A stretch of DNA of 64,000 nt from Liquorilactobacillus aquaticus DSM 21051 (GCF_001436755.1 NZ_AYZD01000018.1:124001-188000); one strand, 5' to 3'. Counted from the stretch's first letter, positions 7,839-19,631 are shown. Program-made: numbers and translations. The notes: a model not told the origin generated them from the sequence alone.

Positions 7839-10202
7839 TTATCGCTTAATATCTTGCCGAATTTCGGCCTTTAGGAACAAACGTGTGACATCATACTCAA
7901 TATCTCCCACCATTTGTTCAAACATTCTAAAACCATCCGTTTGATACTCAACTAATGGATTTAGCTGGCCATAACCACGCAAACCGATTGATTGACGTAA
8001 TTGGTCCATTTGATCAATATGATCAGTCCATTTTGAATCAACAACTCTTAAAATGACAACTTTTTCAAATTCAAGCATCTGATTGGCATCGTAGAGCTGT
8101 TTTTCTTTGAGCTCATAATTAGCTTCAGCTCGGTCCATTAAATAGTTAATAATTTCTTCCGGACTTTTACCCTCTAAATCACTGATTGAAATGCTATCCT
8201 CATTGGTCATTGCCGCAATTGCAAAATCTAAAATTGCTTGCAAGTTCCATTCTTTTTGATCCTTTTGCGTATGCATTTGAACAAAGTGTTCAACTGTACG
8301 TCTGATCATTTGCATAACAACTGGCTTCAATGATTTTTCTTCCATAATTACTTGCTGTCTCTGAGCATATATTACCTCACGCTGTTCGCGCATAACATCA
8401 TCATACTGCAGAACCTGTTTACGCGTATCATAGTTATTACCTTCAACTCGTTTTTGAGCAGCTTCAACTTGACGTGAGATCATTTTACTCTGAATTACTG
8501 CATCATCATCAGCGACCTTGAATCTTTCAAGTACGGCTTTAACTCTTTCCGAACCAAAACGTAGCATCAGGTCATCTTCTAATGAAAGATAAAATTGTGT
8601 TAATCCAGGATCACCCTGGCGTCCAGAACGCCCACGCAATTGGTTATCAATACGCCGGGACTCGTGCCGTTCAGTTCCGATAACAGCCAATCCGCCAACT
8701 TCTTTAACGCCCGGCCCCAGCTTGATATCAGTTCCACGTCCAGCCATATTCGTCGCTATCGTGACCGCACCACGTTGCCCAGCATTCATGATAATCTCCG
8801 CTTCTTTAGCGTGATTTTTAGCATTCAAAACAGCGTGCGGAATTCCTTCTTTGTCGAGTAAATGAGCCAATAATTCGGATGTTTCAACGGCCACAGTCCC
8901 TACCAAAATTGGCTGACCTTTTTCATGCCTTGTTTTGATATCCTCTACGACTGCTTTGAATTTGCTCTTTAATGTTGGGTACAATAAATCTGGTCGATCT
9001 TCACGCAAAACAGGCTTATTCGTTGGAATTGAGATCACTTCCATATTATAAATCTCGCGGAATTCTTCTTGTTCTGTTTTGGCAGTACCTGTCATCCCAG
9101 CTATTTTTTTGTACATCCGAAAGAAGTTTTGATACGTAATATTAGCCATCGTTTTTGTTTCCTGCTGGATATCGACACGTTCTTTAGCTTCAATTGCCTG
9201 ATGCAATCCATCCGAATAACGTCGCCCTTCCATGATGCGCCCAGTAAATTGATCAACAATCAATACCTCACCATCTGAAACAACGTAGTCCTTATCACGC
9301 AGCATAATAAAGTTAGCCCGCAAGGCATTGTCTAAATGGTGCGTTAGCGCTGTATTGTCGGGATTATACAAATTCTCAAGGCCAAAATATTTTTCAGCTT
9401 TCTGAATTCCTTCTTCAGTTAGAGAAACTGTTTTTGATTCTAAATCAATTTTATAATCACTTTTCTCAGTCAACGTCTTAGCAAAACGATCAGTTCTTGT
9501 ATAAAGAGTTGTAGACTTTTCAGCTTGTCCTGAAATAATTAATGGAGTTCGTGCTTCATCAATCAAAATTGAGTCAACTTCATCAACAATAACAAAATTC
9601 AATGGTCTTTGAACCATATCTTCACGATAGACGACCATATTATCACGCAGATAATCAAAGCCCAACTCACTATTTGTTGAGTAGGTTATATCACAATTAT
9701 AAGCTTCTCTTTTTTCATCAGGTGTTTTGTTGGAAATATTCAGACCAACATTCAAGCCAAGCCAAGTATACAGTTCTCCCATTTCAGTAGCATCACGTGA
9801 GGCCAAATATTCATTAACTGTAACAACGTGTACACCTTTGCCGGCCAGCGAATTCAAATAAACTGGCATTGTAGCCGTTAAAGTTTTACCTTCACCAGTT
9901 TTCATTTCAGCGATATTACCCTCGTGAAGTACAACTCCCCCATAAATCTGTACTCTAAATGGATAGAGACCTAACACTCGCTTAGCTGCTTCCCGGATAG
10001 TCGCAAAAGCTTCTGGTAATAAATCATCTAAAGTTGCGCCTTCATTGAACCGCTTCTTTAATTCTGGAGTCTTTGCTTTTAATTCTTCATCATTCAATGC
10101 AGCCATCTCATCAGCATACGCCTCAACTTTGTCTGCTATTTTACCTAAACGCTTAATTTCACGCTTATCACTTTCAACCCATTTTTTAAGGACATTAACC
10201 AT
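7839..10202 (-). CDS. secA: Preprotein translocase ATPase SecA
   Basis: SecA is the motor that pushes unfolded preproteins through SecYEG. The 787-residue product has the NBD1 Walker A stretch [12 protein letters not shown] (GEGKT about 103-107), the DEAD-box motif [20 protein letters not shown], the GTVAVETSE and [11 protein letters not shown] segments of NBD2, [11 protein letters not shown], and the helical scaffold and wing region. It ends at [13 protein letters not shown] without the Cys-rich zinc-binding tail of longer SecAs, as in many lactobacilli. The ATG at 10202 has AAAGGA about nine bases upstream. It lies alone between hpf and prfB, with its own terminator. Confidence 0.97.
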   Translation of the reverse strand: MVNVLKKWVESDKREIKRLGKIADKVEAYADEMAALNDEELKAKTPELKKRFNEGATLDDLLPEAFATIREAAKRVLGLYPFRVQIYGGVVLHEGNIAEMKTGEGKTLTATMPVYLNSLAGKGVHVVTVNEYLASRDATEMGELYTWLGLNVGLNISNKTPDEKREAYNCDITYSTNSELGFDYLRDNMVVYREDMVQRPLNFVIVDEVDSILIDEARTPLIISGQAEKSTTLYTRTDRFAKTLTEKSDYKIDLESKTVSLTEEGIQKAEKYFGLENLYNPDNTALTHHLDNALRANFIMLRDKDYVVSDGEVLIVDQFTGRIMEGRRYSDGLHQAIEAKERVDIQQETKTMANITYQNFFRMYKKIAGMTGTAKTEQEEFREIYNMEVISIPTNKPVLREDRPDLLYPTLKSKFKAVVEDIKTRHEKGQPILVGTVAVETSELLAHLLDKEGIPHAVLNAKNHAKEAEIIMNAGQRGAVTIATNMAGRGTDIKLGPGVKEVGGLAVIGTERHESRRIDNQLRGRSGRQGDPGLTQFYLSLEDDLMLRFGSERVKAVLERFKVADDDAVIQSKMISRQVEAAQKRVEGNNYDTRKQVLQYDDVMREQREVIYAQRQQVIMEEKSLKPVVMQMIRRTVEHFVQMHTQKDQKEWNLQAILDFAIAAMTNEDSISISDLEGKSPEEIINYLMDRAEANYELKEKQLYDANQMLEFEKVVILRVVDSKWTDHIDQMDQLRQSIGLRGYGQLNPLVEYQTDGFRMFEQMVGDIEYDVTRLFLKAEIRQDIKR

Positions 10203-10349
10203 GTCATAATTCCTTTCTAAAAACGCTCTTTTTCATTCAACTAAAACAGATAGTTGTTTCAAAGTTAGTATACTGCTCTTTATTCTAGCATTTTTTAATT
10301 CGATTTTAAACATGTTGCACTGTTTTAGACAGGTTCATTAAAAAATCCC

Positions 10350-10404
10350 AAAAAAATAAGCAAGAATTCGATCGCGTCTATATTCTCCCACACCGATCAC
10401 TTGC
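10350..10404 (-). terminator. Probable terminator after hpf
   Basis: On the minus strand AATAGGCAAG with GATCG pairs imperfectly with CGATC and CTTGCTTATT, followed by seven T. It lies between the hpf stop and the secA start. The stem is interrupted, so this is a moderate call. Confidence 0.5.
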
Positions 10405-10436
10405 CTATTTCAATGGAACTTACTTATGCTATTTTT

Positions 10437-10991
10437 TTAATTTTCACTTGCCTCAATCAAACCATAACGACCATCCTTGCGACGATATACAATATCGATT
10501 CCGCTTGTTTCTGCATCTTCATAGATGAAGAAATTATGTCCAAGCATATCCATTTGCAGAACAGCTTCTTCACTGTCCATCGGTTTCAAAGATACTCTCT
10601 TAGTACGAACAATATCAAACTTCTTTTCTTCCTTTTCAGCATCCTCACCCGCTGCATCAGGAATTTGAAATTCTTTAAAGCCTTTTTCACGCGATTTTCT
10701 ATTAATTTTAGTTTTGTATTTTCTGATTTGACGTTCCAGCTTATCCGTAACCAAATCAACGCTGGCGTACATATCAGGTGAGGTTTCTTCAGCTCTCAAT
10801 ACCAAATATGGTAATGGAATAGTAACTTCAACCTTTGAAGTTTTGTCTGAATAAACTTTTAAATTTACATGAGCAGTCGAATTCGACGTATCCTCAAAGT
10901 ATTTTTCAAGCTTATTCAATTTCTTCTGAACATAACCCCGAATAGCATCAGTTACCTCAATGTTCTCTCCACGAATATTATATTTTAGCAT
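10437..10991 (-). CDS. hpf: Long-form ribosome hibernation promoting factor
   Basis: This protein dimerises 70S ribosomes into inactive 100S particles in stationary phase or starvation. At 184 residues it is the long form: an N-terminal S30AE domain (IEVTDAIRGYVQKKLNKLEKYF, first part) of about 100 residues, a linker rich in Glu and Lys, and the C-terminal dimerisation domain with KRVSLKPMDSEEAVLQMDML, FFIYEDAETS and VVYRRKDGRYGLIE-like sequence. It is monocistronic, between comFC and secA. A good promoter sits about 85 bases upstream. Confidence 0.95.
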   Translation of the reverse strand: MLKYNIRGENIEVTDAIRGYVQKKLNKLEKYFEDTSNSTAHVNLKVYSDKTSKVEVTIPLPYLVLRAEETSPDMYASVDLVTDKLERQIRKYKTKINRKSREKGFKEFQIPDAAGEDAEKEEKKFDIVRTKRVSLKPMDSEEAVLQMDMLGHNFFIYEDAETSGIDIVYRRKDGRYGLIEASEN

Positions 10992-11074
10992 AACAAACCT
11001 CTCCTTTCACAACTACGCACCGCACTTTCATGCGCAACAAGTGCTTCTGGTTCTCACTTATCTATGCTACCTAT

Positions 11075-11103
11075 ATTATAAAAGAAAACGTTGTATTTAA
11101 CAA
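11075..11103 (-). promoter_or_regulatory. Predicted sigma-A promoter of hpf
   Basis: On the minus strand, TTGTTA (11103-11098), 17 bases, then a perfect TATAAT (11080-11075). It leaves a 5' leader of roughly 80 bases before the hpf ATG. Confidence 0.65.
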
Positions 11104-11130
11104 ATAATATCTTCTTAAATTATTCTAAAC

Positions 11131-11826
11131 TTAACGAGCTAATGTAAATGATCGAACCTCACGTACACCTTTTGTGCTCAAAAGTTCTTTTGCATAATAC
11201 AAAGTCCGTCCTGTTGTGTAAACATCATCCAATAACAACACTTTTTTACCCTTTATATTTATATCTCCACCACTATATTCGAATGGTTGCTGCGTTTCCA
11301 ATCTTTGTTTTCGTGTTTTATGAGACTGCTTTGTCCTCGCTGAAAAATCCTTCATCTGCAATATCTCGTTAAAAGGCAATGACTGGAGCAAACCTGTGAC
11401 TTGATTAAAACCTCTTTCAGCTAAGGTTGCTTTGTCTACAGGAACGGGCACATATATCCAACCAGAATTATAATAATAGTGAATATTTTGTTCAAACTTT
11501 CCTTGAAACACATTCCGCCAATAATAATCACCCTTAAATTTATATCCTTCCATAAAATTTTGCATAGCTGCATTATAGACAAAAAGTGCTCTATTTTTTA
11601 AGAGTTCCTTTTCGCCATTCCTTTTCCAACGAATGCAGTCATAGCACAAATTATCTTTTTTTTGACTTCGACCACACCCCTGGCAACGCTCTTCATTTTG
11701 AATTAAAACAAAATTTTTCTGACATTCTTCACATATATATTTCTTTTGTATTTTTTTTAAAGAAAAAAGCCATGCAAAACTCAATCGTTCAAACATTACT
11801 TGCTGGCAAATTAAACAATTCTTCAT
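11131..11826 (-). CDS. comFC: ComF family protein ComFC, phosphoribosyltransferase fold
   Basis: ComFC is needed for natural DNA uptake and works with the ComFA helicase; its exact chemistry is unsettled. The 231-residue product starts with three CxxC pairs (Cys4/7, Cys32/35, Cys48/51, with a further pair at 61/64) expected to bind zinc, followed by a PRTase domain with YVPVPVDKATLAERGFNQ and the PRPP-binding loop VLLLDDVYTTGRTL. It overlaps comFA by four bases (ATGA), so the two are co-translated. Both genes look intact, which suggests retained competence machinery, though no com pilus genes are in the window. Confidence 0.92.
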   Translation of the reverse strand: MKNCLICQQVMFERLSFAWLFSLKKIQKKYICEECQKNFVLIQNEERCQGCGRSQKKDNLCYDCIRWKRNGEKELLKNRALFVYNAAMQNFMEGYKFKGDYYWRNVFQGKFEQNIHYYYNSGWIYVPVPVDKATLAERGFNQVTGLLQSLPFNEILQMKDFSARTKQSHKTRKQRLETQQPFEYSGGDINIKGKKVLLLDDVYTTGRTLYYAKELLSTKGVREVRSFTLAR

Positions 11827-13151
11827 TTCAACAACTGCCTCCCTTTTTTATTTAAAAAGGAAATTTGTTTAAGTGCACCTTTTATTGAACGTGTTAATGA
11901 CTGACATAGAAAAAAAACATCCCCAACAGGCCGTTGGGCACTCCGACCGACTCTTCCTGCAATTTGAACTAGTGCTGACCTTGTGAAAACTTTATCTTCG
12001 GCACCCAATATCAATACATTTAAATTTGGAAAAGTTACACCTCGTTCCAAAATAGTGGTTGTAATCAAAAAAATCAATTTCTTTTCGCGTAATTTTTTCA
12101 CTTTCTCAATACGCTCAGGATCATTAGCATAAACCGTAGCTCCACGTACATCTGAATTCACATATTTTTTCAGAGCCATATAAGTTTGTTCCAATAATGC
12201 AATTCTTGGAACAAAAATTAAGAAAGGAAAACCTTCTTCAACCCACTTCGAAATAATTTTTATCATTTTTAAAGGTAGTTTACCCCTTTCAAGCTTTGAC
12301 TCCCACTCGCGTACAATTCTAGTTTTAGGGAATGGAAGAACATGACCATGGTAACGTACCGGCAGATAACTAAAAGTCATTTTATTTTTTCTAACCTCAG
12401 CTAATAGTTCCTTAGTCGGAGTGGCTGTTAAAAGAATCAATGCACTTATTTTTTTACGAGCGGTCTTAACTGCATGATTCAGTAACTTGTTATTTACGAA
12501 AGGAAAAGAATCCACTTCGTCGATTATCAAAACATCAAAAGCCTGCCGAAAATTAAGCAATTGGTGAGTAGTACACACCACAATTTGCGTATATCGATAT
12601 TTCTGCTGCTGCCTCCCATGAAGCAAAAGAATATCTACTTGTTCAAAAGCTTTTTTTAATCGTGGAAATAATTCATTGCAAACATCAACTCGTGGAGATG
12701 CTATACAAATACGCATTTTTCGTTGAATTGCATATTCAAGCGCATCAAACAGCATTTCAGTTTTACCGGCACCCGTCACAGCCCATAACAAATGATTTCC
12801 CTTTCTTTGAACGACCTTCTTCAAATCTTGTGCACACTGAGTCTGAAACACTGAAAGTTCTCCATCCCAAGTTAATGGATTAAGTATTTGTGCAAATTCA
12901 TTAGACTCAGGTATAGTGTATAATACGTTTAAAGTACTTATTCTGCCTAACATTTTACATTTGGGACAGAAGTAATGATTAGCAGGAAGAGCAGCACGCT
13001 TTTTGGTAGTTCTTTGACCACAACGAGTACAGGTAATGTCTTCAGATCTGACTTGAATTGCCGGAAGAATGTGCCCTATCTGCAAATCCACTTGTTTAAT
13101 CCTAGTTTTATTGATGCTATACAACCTGCCACAAGCCTCATTTTTATTCAT
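11823..13151 (-). CDS. comFA: ComFA, DEAD-box-like competence helicase
   Basis: ComFA is an ATP-dependent helicase or translocase that helps pull single-stranded DNA into the cytoplasm during transformation. The product (442 aa) has a four-Cys zinc site near the N-terminus (Cys41, 44, 62, 65), Walker A AVTGAGKTEM (about 124-133), DEVD at about 211-214, the motif LTATPT, and the C-terminal helicase lobe with TTTILERGVTFPNLNVLILGA and QIAGRVGRSAQRPVGD. The ATG at 13151 begins a two-gene unit with comFC. The divergent YigZ gene starts 52 bases away, an arrangement also seen in B. subtilis relatives. Confidence 0.94.
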   Translation of the reverse strand: MNKNEACGRLYSINKTRIKQVDLQIGHILPAIQVRSEDITCTRCGQRTTKKRAALPANHYFCPKCKMLGRISTLNVLYTIPESNEFAQILNPLTWDGELSVFQTQCAQDLKKVVQRKGNHLLWAVTGAGKTEMLFDALEYAIQRKMRICIASPRVDVCNELFPRLKKAFEQVDILLLHGRQQQKYRYTQIVVCTTHQLLNFRQAFDVLIIDEVDSFPFVNNKLLNHAVKTARKKISALILLTATPTKELLAEVRKNKMTFSYLPVRYHGHVLPFPKTRIVREWESKLERGKLPLKMIKIISKWVEEGFPFLIFVPRIALLEQTYMALKKYVNSDVRGATVYANDPERIEKVKKLREKKLIFLITTTILERGVTFPNLNVLILGAEDKVFTRSALVQIAGRVGRSAQRPVGDVFFLCQSLTRSIKGALKQISFLNKKGRQLLK

Positions 13152-13203
13152 TTAACGTCCCCCTTCAATTTAAAATTACGCAATTTAAGGAGTATTAGGT
13201 AAA

Positions 13204-13848
13204 ATGATCAATTCATATTTAACTATTAAAGAAAGTGGCCATACCAAGATCAATTTAAAAAAGTCAGATTTTATCTGTAGCATTGCACGCACAAAAACCG
13301 AAAACGAGGCTCAAACTTTTATTACCACTATGAAAGCACAGTATCCCAAAGCAAATCATAATTGTTTCGCTTATGTCATTGGCGAACGTAGTCAAATTCA
13401 ACGTGAAAGTGACAATGGTGAGCCTTCGGGAACAGCAGGGATTCCTATCCTTGAGGTTTTGAAAAAGAATGAATTAAGAGACGTCACTGCTGTAGTAACC
13501 CGCTTTTTCGGAGGAATTAAACTGGGGACCGGTGGTTTAATTCGCGCCTATACCCAAGCAGTCTCAACTGCCATCAATAATATAGGTGTAGTGAAATGTA
13601 TTCTCCAAAAAATTATTTATATTACAATTTCTTATGCGCAACACAATCGCTTGAAAAACTTCCTAGAAAAAAATAATATTACTATCATAAATACAGAGTT
13701 TACTGAAAGTGTTACTGTACAGATTGGAGTAAATATTCAAGAATTAATTGCTTTTAAAGAAAGCACAACTAATTTGTTAAGTGCGCAAGTCAAATTCACA
13801 GAAGGTCCAGAAAGATATATTGAAATCACTCATCAGTTGCACACATAA
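13204..13848 (+). CDS. YigZ/IMPACT family protein (UPF0029)
   Basis: A 214-residue protein with the two-domain layout of the YigZ/YvyE family. The N-terminal IMPACT domain holds the signature region SDNGEPSGTAGIPIL, VVTRFFGGIKLGTGGLIRAY; the C-terminal half is the DUF1949 ferredoxin-like fold (YAQHNRLKNFLEKNNI). The biochemical role in bacteria is not settled; eukaryotic relatives bind translation regulators. The ATG at 13204 follows an AAGGAG about 11 bases upstream. It is transcribed away from comFA and ends at a strong hairpin. Confidence 0.92.
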   Translation: MINSYLTIKESGHTKINLKKSDFICSIARTKTENEAQTFITTMKAQYPKANHNCFAYVIGERSQIQRESDNGEPSGTAGIPILEVLKKNELRDVTAVVTRFFGGIKLGTGGLIRAYTQAVSTAINNIGVVKCILQKIIYITISYAQHNRLKNFLEKNNITIINTEFTESVTVQIGVNIQELIAFKESTTNLLSAQVKFTEGPERYIEITHQLHT

Positions 13849-13904
13849 GATTAGACTCGCGCTCTCGTGTTTTGAACCACCTTTTTAGCCACACCACTAC
13901 AAAT

Positions 13905-13950
13905 AGGACACCAAAACAAATTATCTTGCTTTGGTGTCCTAAATTTTTAT
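13905..13950. terminator. Bidirectional terminator between yigZ and tagO
   Basis: AGGACACCAAA (13905-13915) pairs perfectly with TTTGGTGTCCT (13930-13940). A T-rich tail follows on the plus strand; the two convergent genes flank it. Confidence 0.8.
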
Positions 13951-13974
13951 TTAGCCCCATTAGGTAGCCTTAGT

Positions 13975-15102
13975 TTACTGATCTTTGTCTTTCTTTTTAT
14001 TCTTTCTGCTCAAATGATTTGAGATCTTGCTCTCCTTTTTCATCACTTTCCCTATCCAATTAAGCAGTGGACGTCGTTGACTCCCAACGAGCCCGATTGA
14101 TTCAACAAACAGCTCTAATCCCAGCAATGTTGCAAATGTCAACAAAATTGAGCCAACTACATTTGAAATCGGATATAATAAGGAAATAAATGAGAAAATC
14201 AAAGCAATACCATAAATTACCAGCACAGTCTGTGTATGTGATAAACCCATTTCCATCAAGCGGTGATGCAGATGATGCTTATCAGCTTGCGAAATAGGCT
14301 TTTTATTCAAAATTCTACGTAAGATTGCATAAACCGTATCAGTAATGGGAACACCCAAAATAATCACTGGAATTACAATCGTAATAAACGTTGCATTCTT
14401 TAAGCCATAAAGTGAAAAGACAGAAATCATAAAACCAATAAACAGCGCGCCTGTGTCACCTAAATAAATCTTGGCAGGATGAAAATTAAATGGCAGAAAA
14501 CCAATCAATGCAGCCACTAACGTAAACATCATGATAGAAACAAATGTACTTGTCACATTTAGAAAGAAAAAACCTGTTAGACCGCTTGTGAAGAGTGCAA
14601 TAATTGAAACACCTGCTGCTAAGCCGTCTAATCCATCTATCAAATTAATCGCGTTTGTAATTGCTAAAATCCACAATACTGTAATTGGGAGACTTAACCA
14701 GCCTAGATTTAGAGTACCAAAAAAAGGTAAGGTCAGCGTAGTCATTCTAACATGTGCAAAGAAGTATACGATCAGGGCCGCTAAAGTAATTCCCACAATT
14801 TTTTGTTTTGGTTTCAATTCATAAATATCATCAATAATTCCTGTTGCAACGATCACGCATTCGGCAATAAACAAAATCCAGACTTGACTTGTTGGATATT
14901 GTTTCCTCAACAAGAAAAAGTTTGCAGCACTAAATGCAATAAAAATTGCCAATCCACCCATTGTAGGCATTGGAACTTTATTGACACGTCTTGTATTGGG
15001 ATTATCAACAGCTCCCACTTTAAAGGCCAGTCTGCGTATCAACGGCGTTAAAATTAAAGATAGTAAAGCCGTCACAACTAAAGATACCATAATCAAATAC
15101 AT
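13975..15102 (-). CDS. tagO: Undecaprenyl-phosphate GlcNAc-1-phosphate transferase
   Basis: This membrane enzyme of the MraY/WecA family transfers GlcNAc-1-phosphate to undecaprenyl phosphate, the first step of wall teichoic acid and related polymer synthesis. The product (375 aa) has about ten membrane helices and the family motifs PTMGGLAIF, DDIYELKPKQK, NAINLIDGLDGLAAG and FNFHPAKIYLGDTGALFIGF, then the HIH-type loop KHHLHHRLMEMGLSHTQ. The start is the ATG at 15102, after AGAGGA; an upstream in-frame codon has no ribosome-binding site. The C-terminus is very Lys-rich. An extended -10 promoter lies at 15185-15193. Confidence 0.93.
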   Translation of the reverse strand: MYLIMVSLVVTALLSLILTPLIRRLAFKVGAVDNPNTRRVNKVPMPTMGGLAIFIAFSAANFFLLRKQYPTSQVWILFIAECVIVATGIIDDIYELKPKQKIVGITLAALIVYFFAHVRMTTLTLPFFGTLNLGWLSLPITVLWILAITNAINLIDGLDGLAAGVSIIALFTSGLTGFFFLNVTSTFVSIMMFTLVAALIGFLPFNFHPAKIYLGDTGALFIGFMISVFSLYGLKNATFITIVIPVIILGVPITDTVYAILRRILNKKPISQADKHHLHHRLMEMGLSHTQTVLVIYGIALIFSFISLLYPISNVVGSILLTFATLLGLELFVESIGLVGSQRRPLLNWIGKVMKKESKISNHLSRKNKKKDKDQ

Positions 15103-15184
15103 ATGCCGTCCTCTTTCTTTTATAATCATCCAAAAAAGAACTCATAATCAATATTAAATATTGCTCTTGGACTAGCTGAAGCCT

Positions 15185-15193
15185 ATTATAGCA
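15185..15193 (-). promoter_or_regulatory. Extended -10 promoter element of tagO
   Basis: Minus-strand TGC followed by TATAAT, about 85 bases upstream of the tagO ATG. No good -35 is present, as expected for an extended -10 promoter. Confidence 0.55.
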
Positions 15194-15322
15194 TAGATAG
15201 CGATCCATTTATGCAAACATTAATAAACTTAATTCTTTTGTTATTGAAAATTCCATAGACTGATCACACTGTGGGGCAAAAAATTTTATTAGAAAAAAAT
15301 CATTTCATAAAAATCACTTGCA

Positions 15323-15366
15323 CATAATAAAGCCTTCAAAGTTAAAAGTCAGACTTTGAAGGCTTA
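15323..15366 (-). terminator. Terminator after the kimA gene
   Basis: AAGCCTTCAAAGT (15330-15342) pairs perfectly with ACTTTGAAGGCTT (15353-15365). The T run on the minus strand is short and interrupted. The rest of the 350-base stretch between tagO and kimA shows nothing coding. Confidence 0.65.
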
Positions 15367-15453
15367 AATTAACATTCATTTTAGTAAATACAAAAATTTT
15401 CCAGCAAATATCGCCTAATTTAATAAAGAAGGCTCACTCTTACTTTCTAAAAT

Positions 15454-17283
15454 CTACTTTTTCAAGTGATAGCTGTAAGTAGCAACAATAATATTTTCAC
15501 GTGAATTTAAGACAGCTCTTAAACGCAGACTCGTTTGATTATGCAAAATATTTTGCCATGGTTTTCGTGGAACAAATTGCGGTACTAGAACAGTTGTTGT
15601 ATAGTTCTTTTCAGCAGAATTCTTGGCAATTACATCGCAAAAACGCAAAACTGGTGAAGCCACTGACCGATAGGAAGAATGCAGATCAACAAAACGAACA
15701 TCGGGAAATGATTCCTTAAATTCATTAGCTGTTTCGTGTTCTTTTTTAGGATTGGTATCAAAAGAAACATGCATTGCTATAACATAATCTCCAATCGAAC
15801 GGGCATAATTTATTGCTCCAGTAGTAACATGTGTCACTGAGCTAACCAATACAATCACCGTTGATCCATCATACTGATGCAGATTTGCTTCTTGGCGCAG
15901 CCTTAACTGAGTAGCTACCGTAATATAGTGGTCATGAATTTTGTAGAAGAAATAAATCAAGACCGGCATAATCAAAAGGTAGGGCCAAACATTCCAAAAA
16001 TGCAACCAAAACAGAAAAATAACTAAGGCTAATGAAATGAATGCTCCCAAAAAGTTGAACATCAGATTTAAAATCCAGTTACGTCCTCTTTCACGTAACC
16101 AGTGAATAATCATTCCTGATTGTGAAAGTGTGAAAGGAACAAAAACTCCTACCGCATACAAAGGAATCAATAAACTTGTCTGTCCATGAAAGATCATGAT
16201 TAATACAATTGCTCCAACTGCAAGGGAGATTATCCCATTCGAATAAGCTAAACGATCTCCTTTATCCATATACATATGTGGCATAAACTTATCTTTTGCA
16301 AGATTATACGCTAAAATTGGAAAAGCTGAAAAACCGGTATTTGCAGCAACTGCCAATATCATTGCCGTTGAAAGCTGCAATAGATAATAGAAAATACCAT
16401 GTCCAAAAACAGACATTCCTATTTGCGAAAGAACTGTTTCTTTAGAATTAGGCATTATTCCTAGGTAATAACTTAAAAAGGTCACACCTGCAAAAAAGCC
16501 TGCCAATACTATTGCCATGATTGCAAGCGTATTAGCTGCATTTTTTCTTTTAGGTTTCTTAAAGTTAGGAACGGCATTGCTAATTGCTTCAACACCAGTC
16601 AATGATGACGAACCTGCGGAAAAAGCCTTCAAAAAAAGAACCAGCGACATTCCAGGAACAACGCTCCCGACTGGAGCAGCTGCTGCATAGCTTAGCTTTC
16701 CAGTTGCTATATTAAAGAGCCCCCAGCAGATCATCGAAACCAATAAAATAATGAATAGGTACACAGGAATCGTTAAGAATGATGCAGATTCTCGCATCCC
16801 TCTTAGATTAAGTGTCATAATAAATAATACAATAATAATTGCGATTGCAACACTATGTTCTCTTAAAACTGGTATTGCTGAAGTAATCGCTTCTGTACCT
16901 GATGTTACTGAAACCGCGACAGTCAGCATATAATCGACCAACAACGATCCTCCAGCAATTAAGCCGACAGATGTGCCCCAATTTCTCGTAGCAACCATAT
17001 ATGCCCCACCACCCGATGGATAAGCATGGATGATTTGTCGATATGACATTGTAATTGCAAACAGCAAAACAAGCACAATCCCAGCAGCAGGTATTGCATA
17101 CCAAGTAGCCGCTGCAGATAAAACTACCAGAACGGCAGTAATTTGTTCTGTCCCGTAGGCAACTGACGATAACGCGTCTGATGAGAGCAACGCCAAAGCT
17201 TTGAATTTCGTTAATGACTGTCCACCTTCATCGGTTGTCTTCAACGGTTTTCCTATCAGAAGCCGCTTTAAATAACGCCACAT
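15454..17283 (-). CDS. kimA: KimA-type potassium importer (APC superfamily)
   Basis: The 609-residue protein closely follows B. subtilis KimA (YdaO), a high-affinity, proton-coupled K+ importer inhibited by c-di-AMP. Shared landmarks include LIGKPLK near the start, LALLSSDALSSVAYGTEQI, SYRQIIHAYPSGGGAYMV, LIAGGSLLVDYMLTVAVSV, LTGVEAISNAVPNFK and the closing HNQTSLRLRAVL segment. There are about 12 membrane helices, then a cytoplasmic domain of about 150 residues with the USP-like region IAMHVSFDTNPKKE. In B. subtilis the gene lies behind a c-di-AMP riboswitch; I see no such element in the 240 bases upstream here. The ATG at 17283 follows AAAGGAG. It is monocistronic. Confidence 0.88.
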   Translation of the reverse strand: MWRYLKRLLIGKPLKTTDEGGQSLTKFKALALLSSDALSSVAYGTEQITAVLVVLSAAATWYAIPAAGIVLVLLFAITMSYRQIIHAYPSGGGAYMVATRNWGTSVGLIAGGSLLVDYMLTVAVSVTSGTEAITSAIPVLREHSVAIAIIIVLFIMTLNLRGMRESASFLTIPVYLFIILLVSMICWGLFNIATGKLSYAAAAPVGSVVPGMSLVLFLKAFSAGSSSLTGVEAISNAVPNFKKPKRKNAANTLAIMAIVLAGFFAGVTFLSYYLGIMPNSKETVLSQIGMSVFGHGIFYYLLQLSTAMILAVAANTGFSAFPILAYNLAKDKFMPHMYMDKGDRLAYSNGIISLAVGAIVLIMIFHGQTSLLIPLYAVGVFVPFTLSQSGMIIHWLRERGRNWILNLMFNFLGAFISLALVIFLFWLHFWNVWPYLLIMPVLIYFFYKIHDHYITVATQLRLRQEANLHQYDGSTVIVLVSSVTHVTTGAINYARSIGDYVIAMHVSFDTNPKKEHETANEFKESFPDVRFVDLHSSYRSVASPVLRFCDVIAKNSAEKNYTTTVLVPQFVPRKPWQNILHNQTSLRLRAVLNSRENIIVATYSYHLKK

Positions 17284-17540
17284 TTTCCCTTACTCCTTTT
17301 ATATCCTTACTAAAAAGCTTATTTAAAAATCAAGTAAGTTTATTCTACACCCGTTTAGTAATAAAAGATATGTTGATCAAATCTTCCTGTATAACTTTGA
17401 AACCTAATTCAAACATTAAAAAAGAAGTCTGTCTATTCAGTTCGTCTAAAACTGATTACCACACCTCATTCAATCAATCTATCACATTTTACCTGTCGAT
17501 GCATCATTTTTTACTATAAAAGACAAAGTTTCAGATGAAA

Positions 17541-17574
17541 ATAAAAAAGCTAAGGCTGAGCCTTAGCTTTTTTT
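17541..17574 (-). terminator. Terminator after groEL
   Basis: AAGCTAAGGCT (17547-17557) pairs perfectly with AGCCTTAGCTT (17559-17569), flanked by A and T runs on both sides, so it works in either direction. It lies 15 bases after the groEL stop. Confidence 0.9.
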
Positions 17575-17588
17575 AGGGGAGATAAGTT

Positions 17589-19226
<1,638 letters not shown>

Positions 19227-19281
19227 TCACCCCATAATCAAAGTAAAATACTTTTGAATTTTTTAATTTTATAATTTCTTA

Positions 19282-19566
19282 TTAATCTACAATAGCAACA
19301 ATATCTTTCTCATGGACAACCAAGTATGCTTTTTCCTCATACTTAACTTCCGTGCCAGCATACTTATCGAACAAAACCGTATCTCCAGTTTTGACTGATG
19401 GAGCTAGCTTTTCACCACTATCAAGAACTCTACCGTCACCAACAGCTACAATCTTACCTGTTTGTGGTTTCTCTTGCGCATTACTTGCTAAAACAATTCC
19501 ACCGACAGTTTGTTCTTCTTCTTTTTGAACTTCTAAAACTACTCGATCTCCTAAAGGCTTAAGCAC
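19282..19566 (-). CDS. groES: 10 kDa co-chaperonin GroES
   Basis: GroES caps the GroEL chamber. The 94-residue product contains [19 protein letters not shown] at the N-terminus, the mobile loop around [15 protein letters not shown], and [17 protein letters not shown] chose the GTG at 19566, placed after TTGGAGGGATATAAA; the upstream in-frame TTG is part of the Shine-Dalgarno region. The promoter and the CIRCE operator lie immediately upstream. Confidence 0.97.
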   Translation of the reverse strand: MLKPLGDRVVLEVQKEEEQTVGGIVLASNAQEKPQTGKIVAVGDGRVLDSGEKLAPSVKTGDTVLFDKYAGTEVKYEEKAYLVVHEKDIVAIVD

Positions 19567-19593
19567 TTTATATCCCTCCAATATTGTTATCGT

Positions 19594-19620
19594 TTAGCAC
19601 TCCTCGTTCATGAGTGCTAA
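19594..19620 (-). promoter_or_regulatory. CIRCE operator (HrcA binding site)
   Basis: Perfect inverted repeat TTAGCACTC (19594-19602), nine-base spacer, GAGTGCTAA (19612-19620), 28 bases before the groES start. HrcA binds CIRCE and represses groESL until heat shock. hrcA itself is not in the window. Confidence 0.98.
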
Positions 19621-19631
19621 CTACAGTTATT

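Noticed and set aside
17284-17588. c-di-AMP (ydaO) riboswitch before kimA
   Set aside because: I could not find the conserved core segments; only AT-rich DNA and the groEL terminator are seen.
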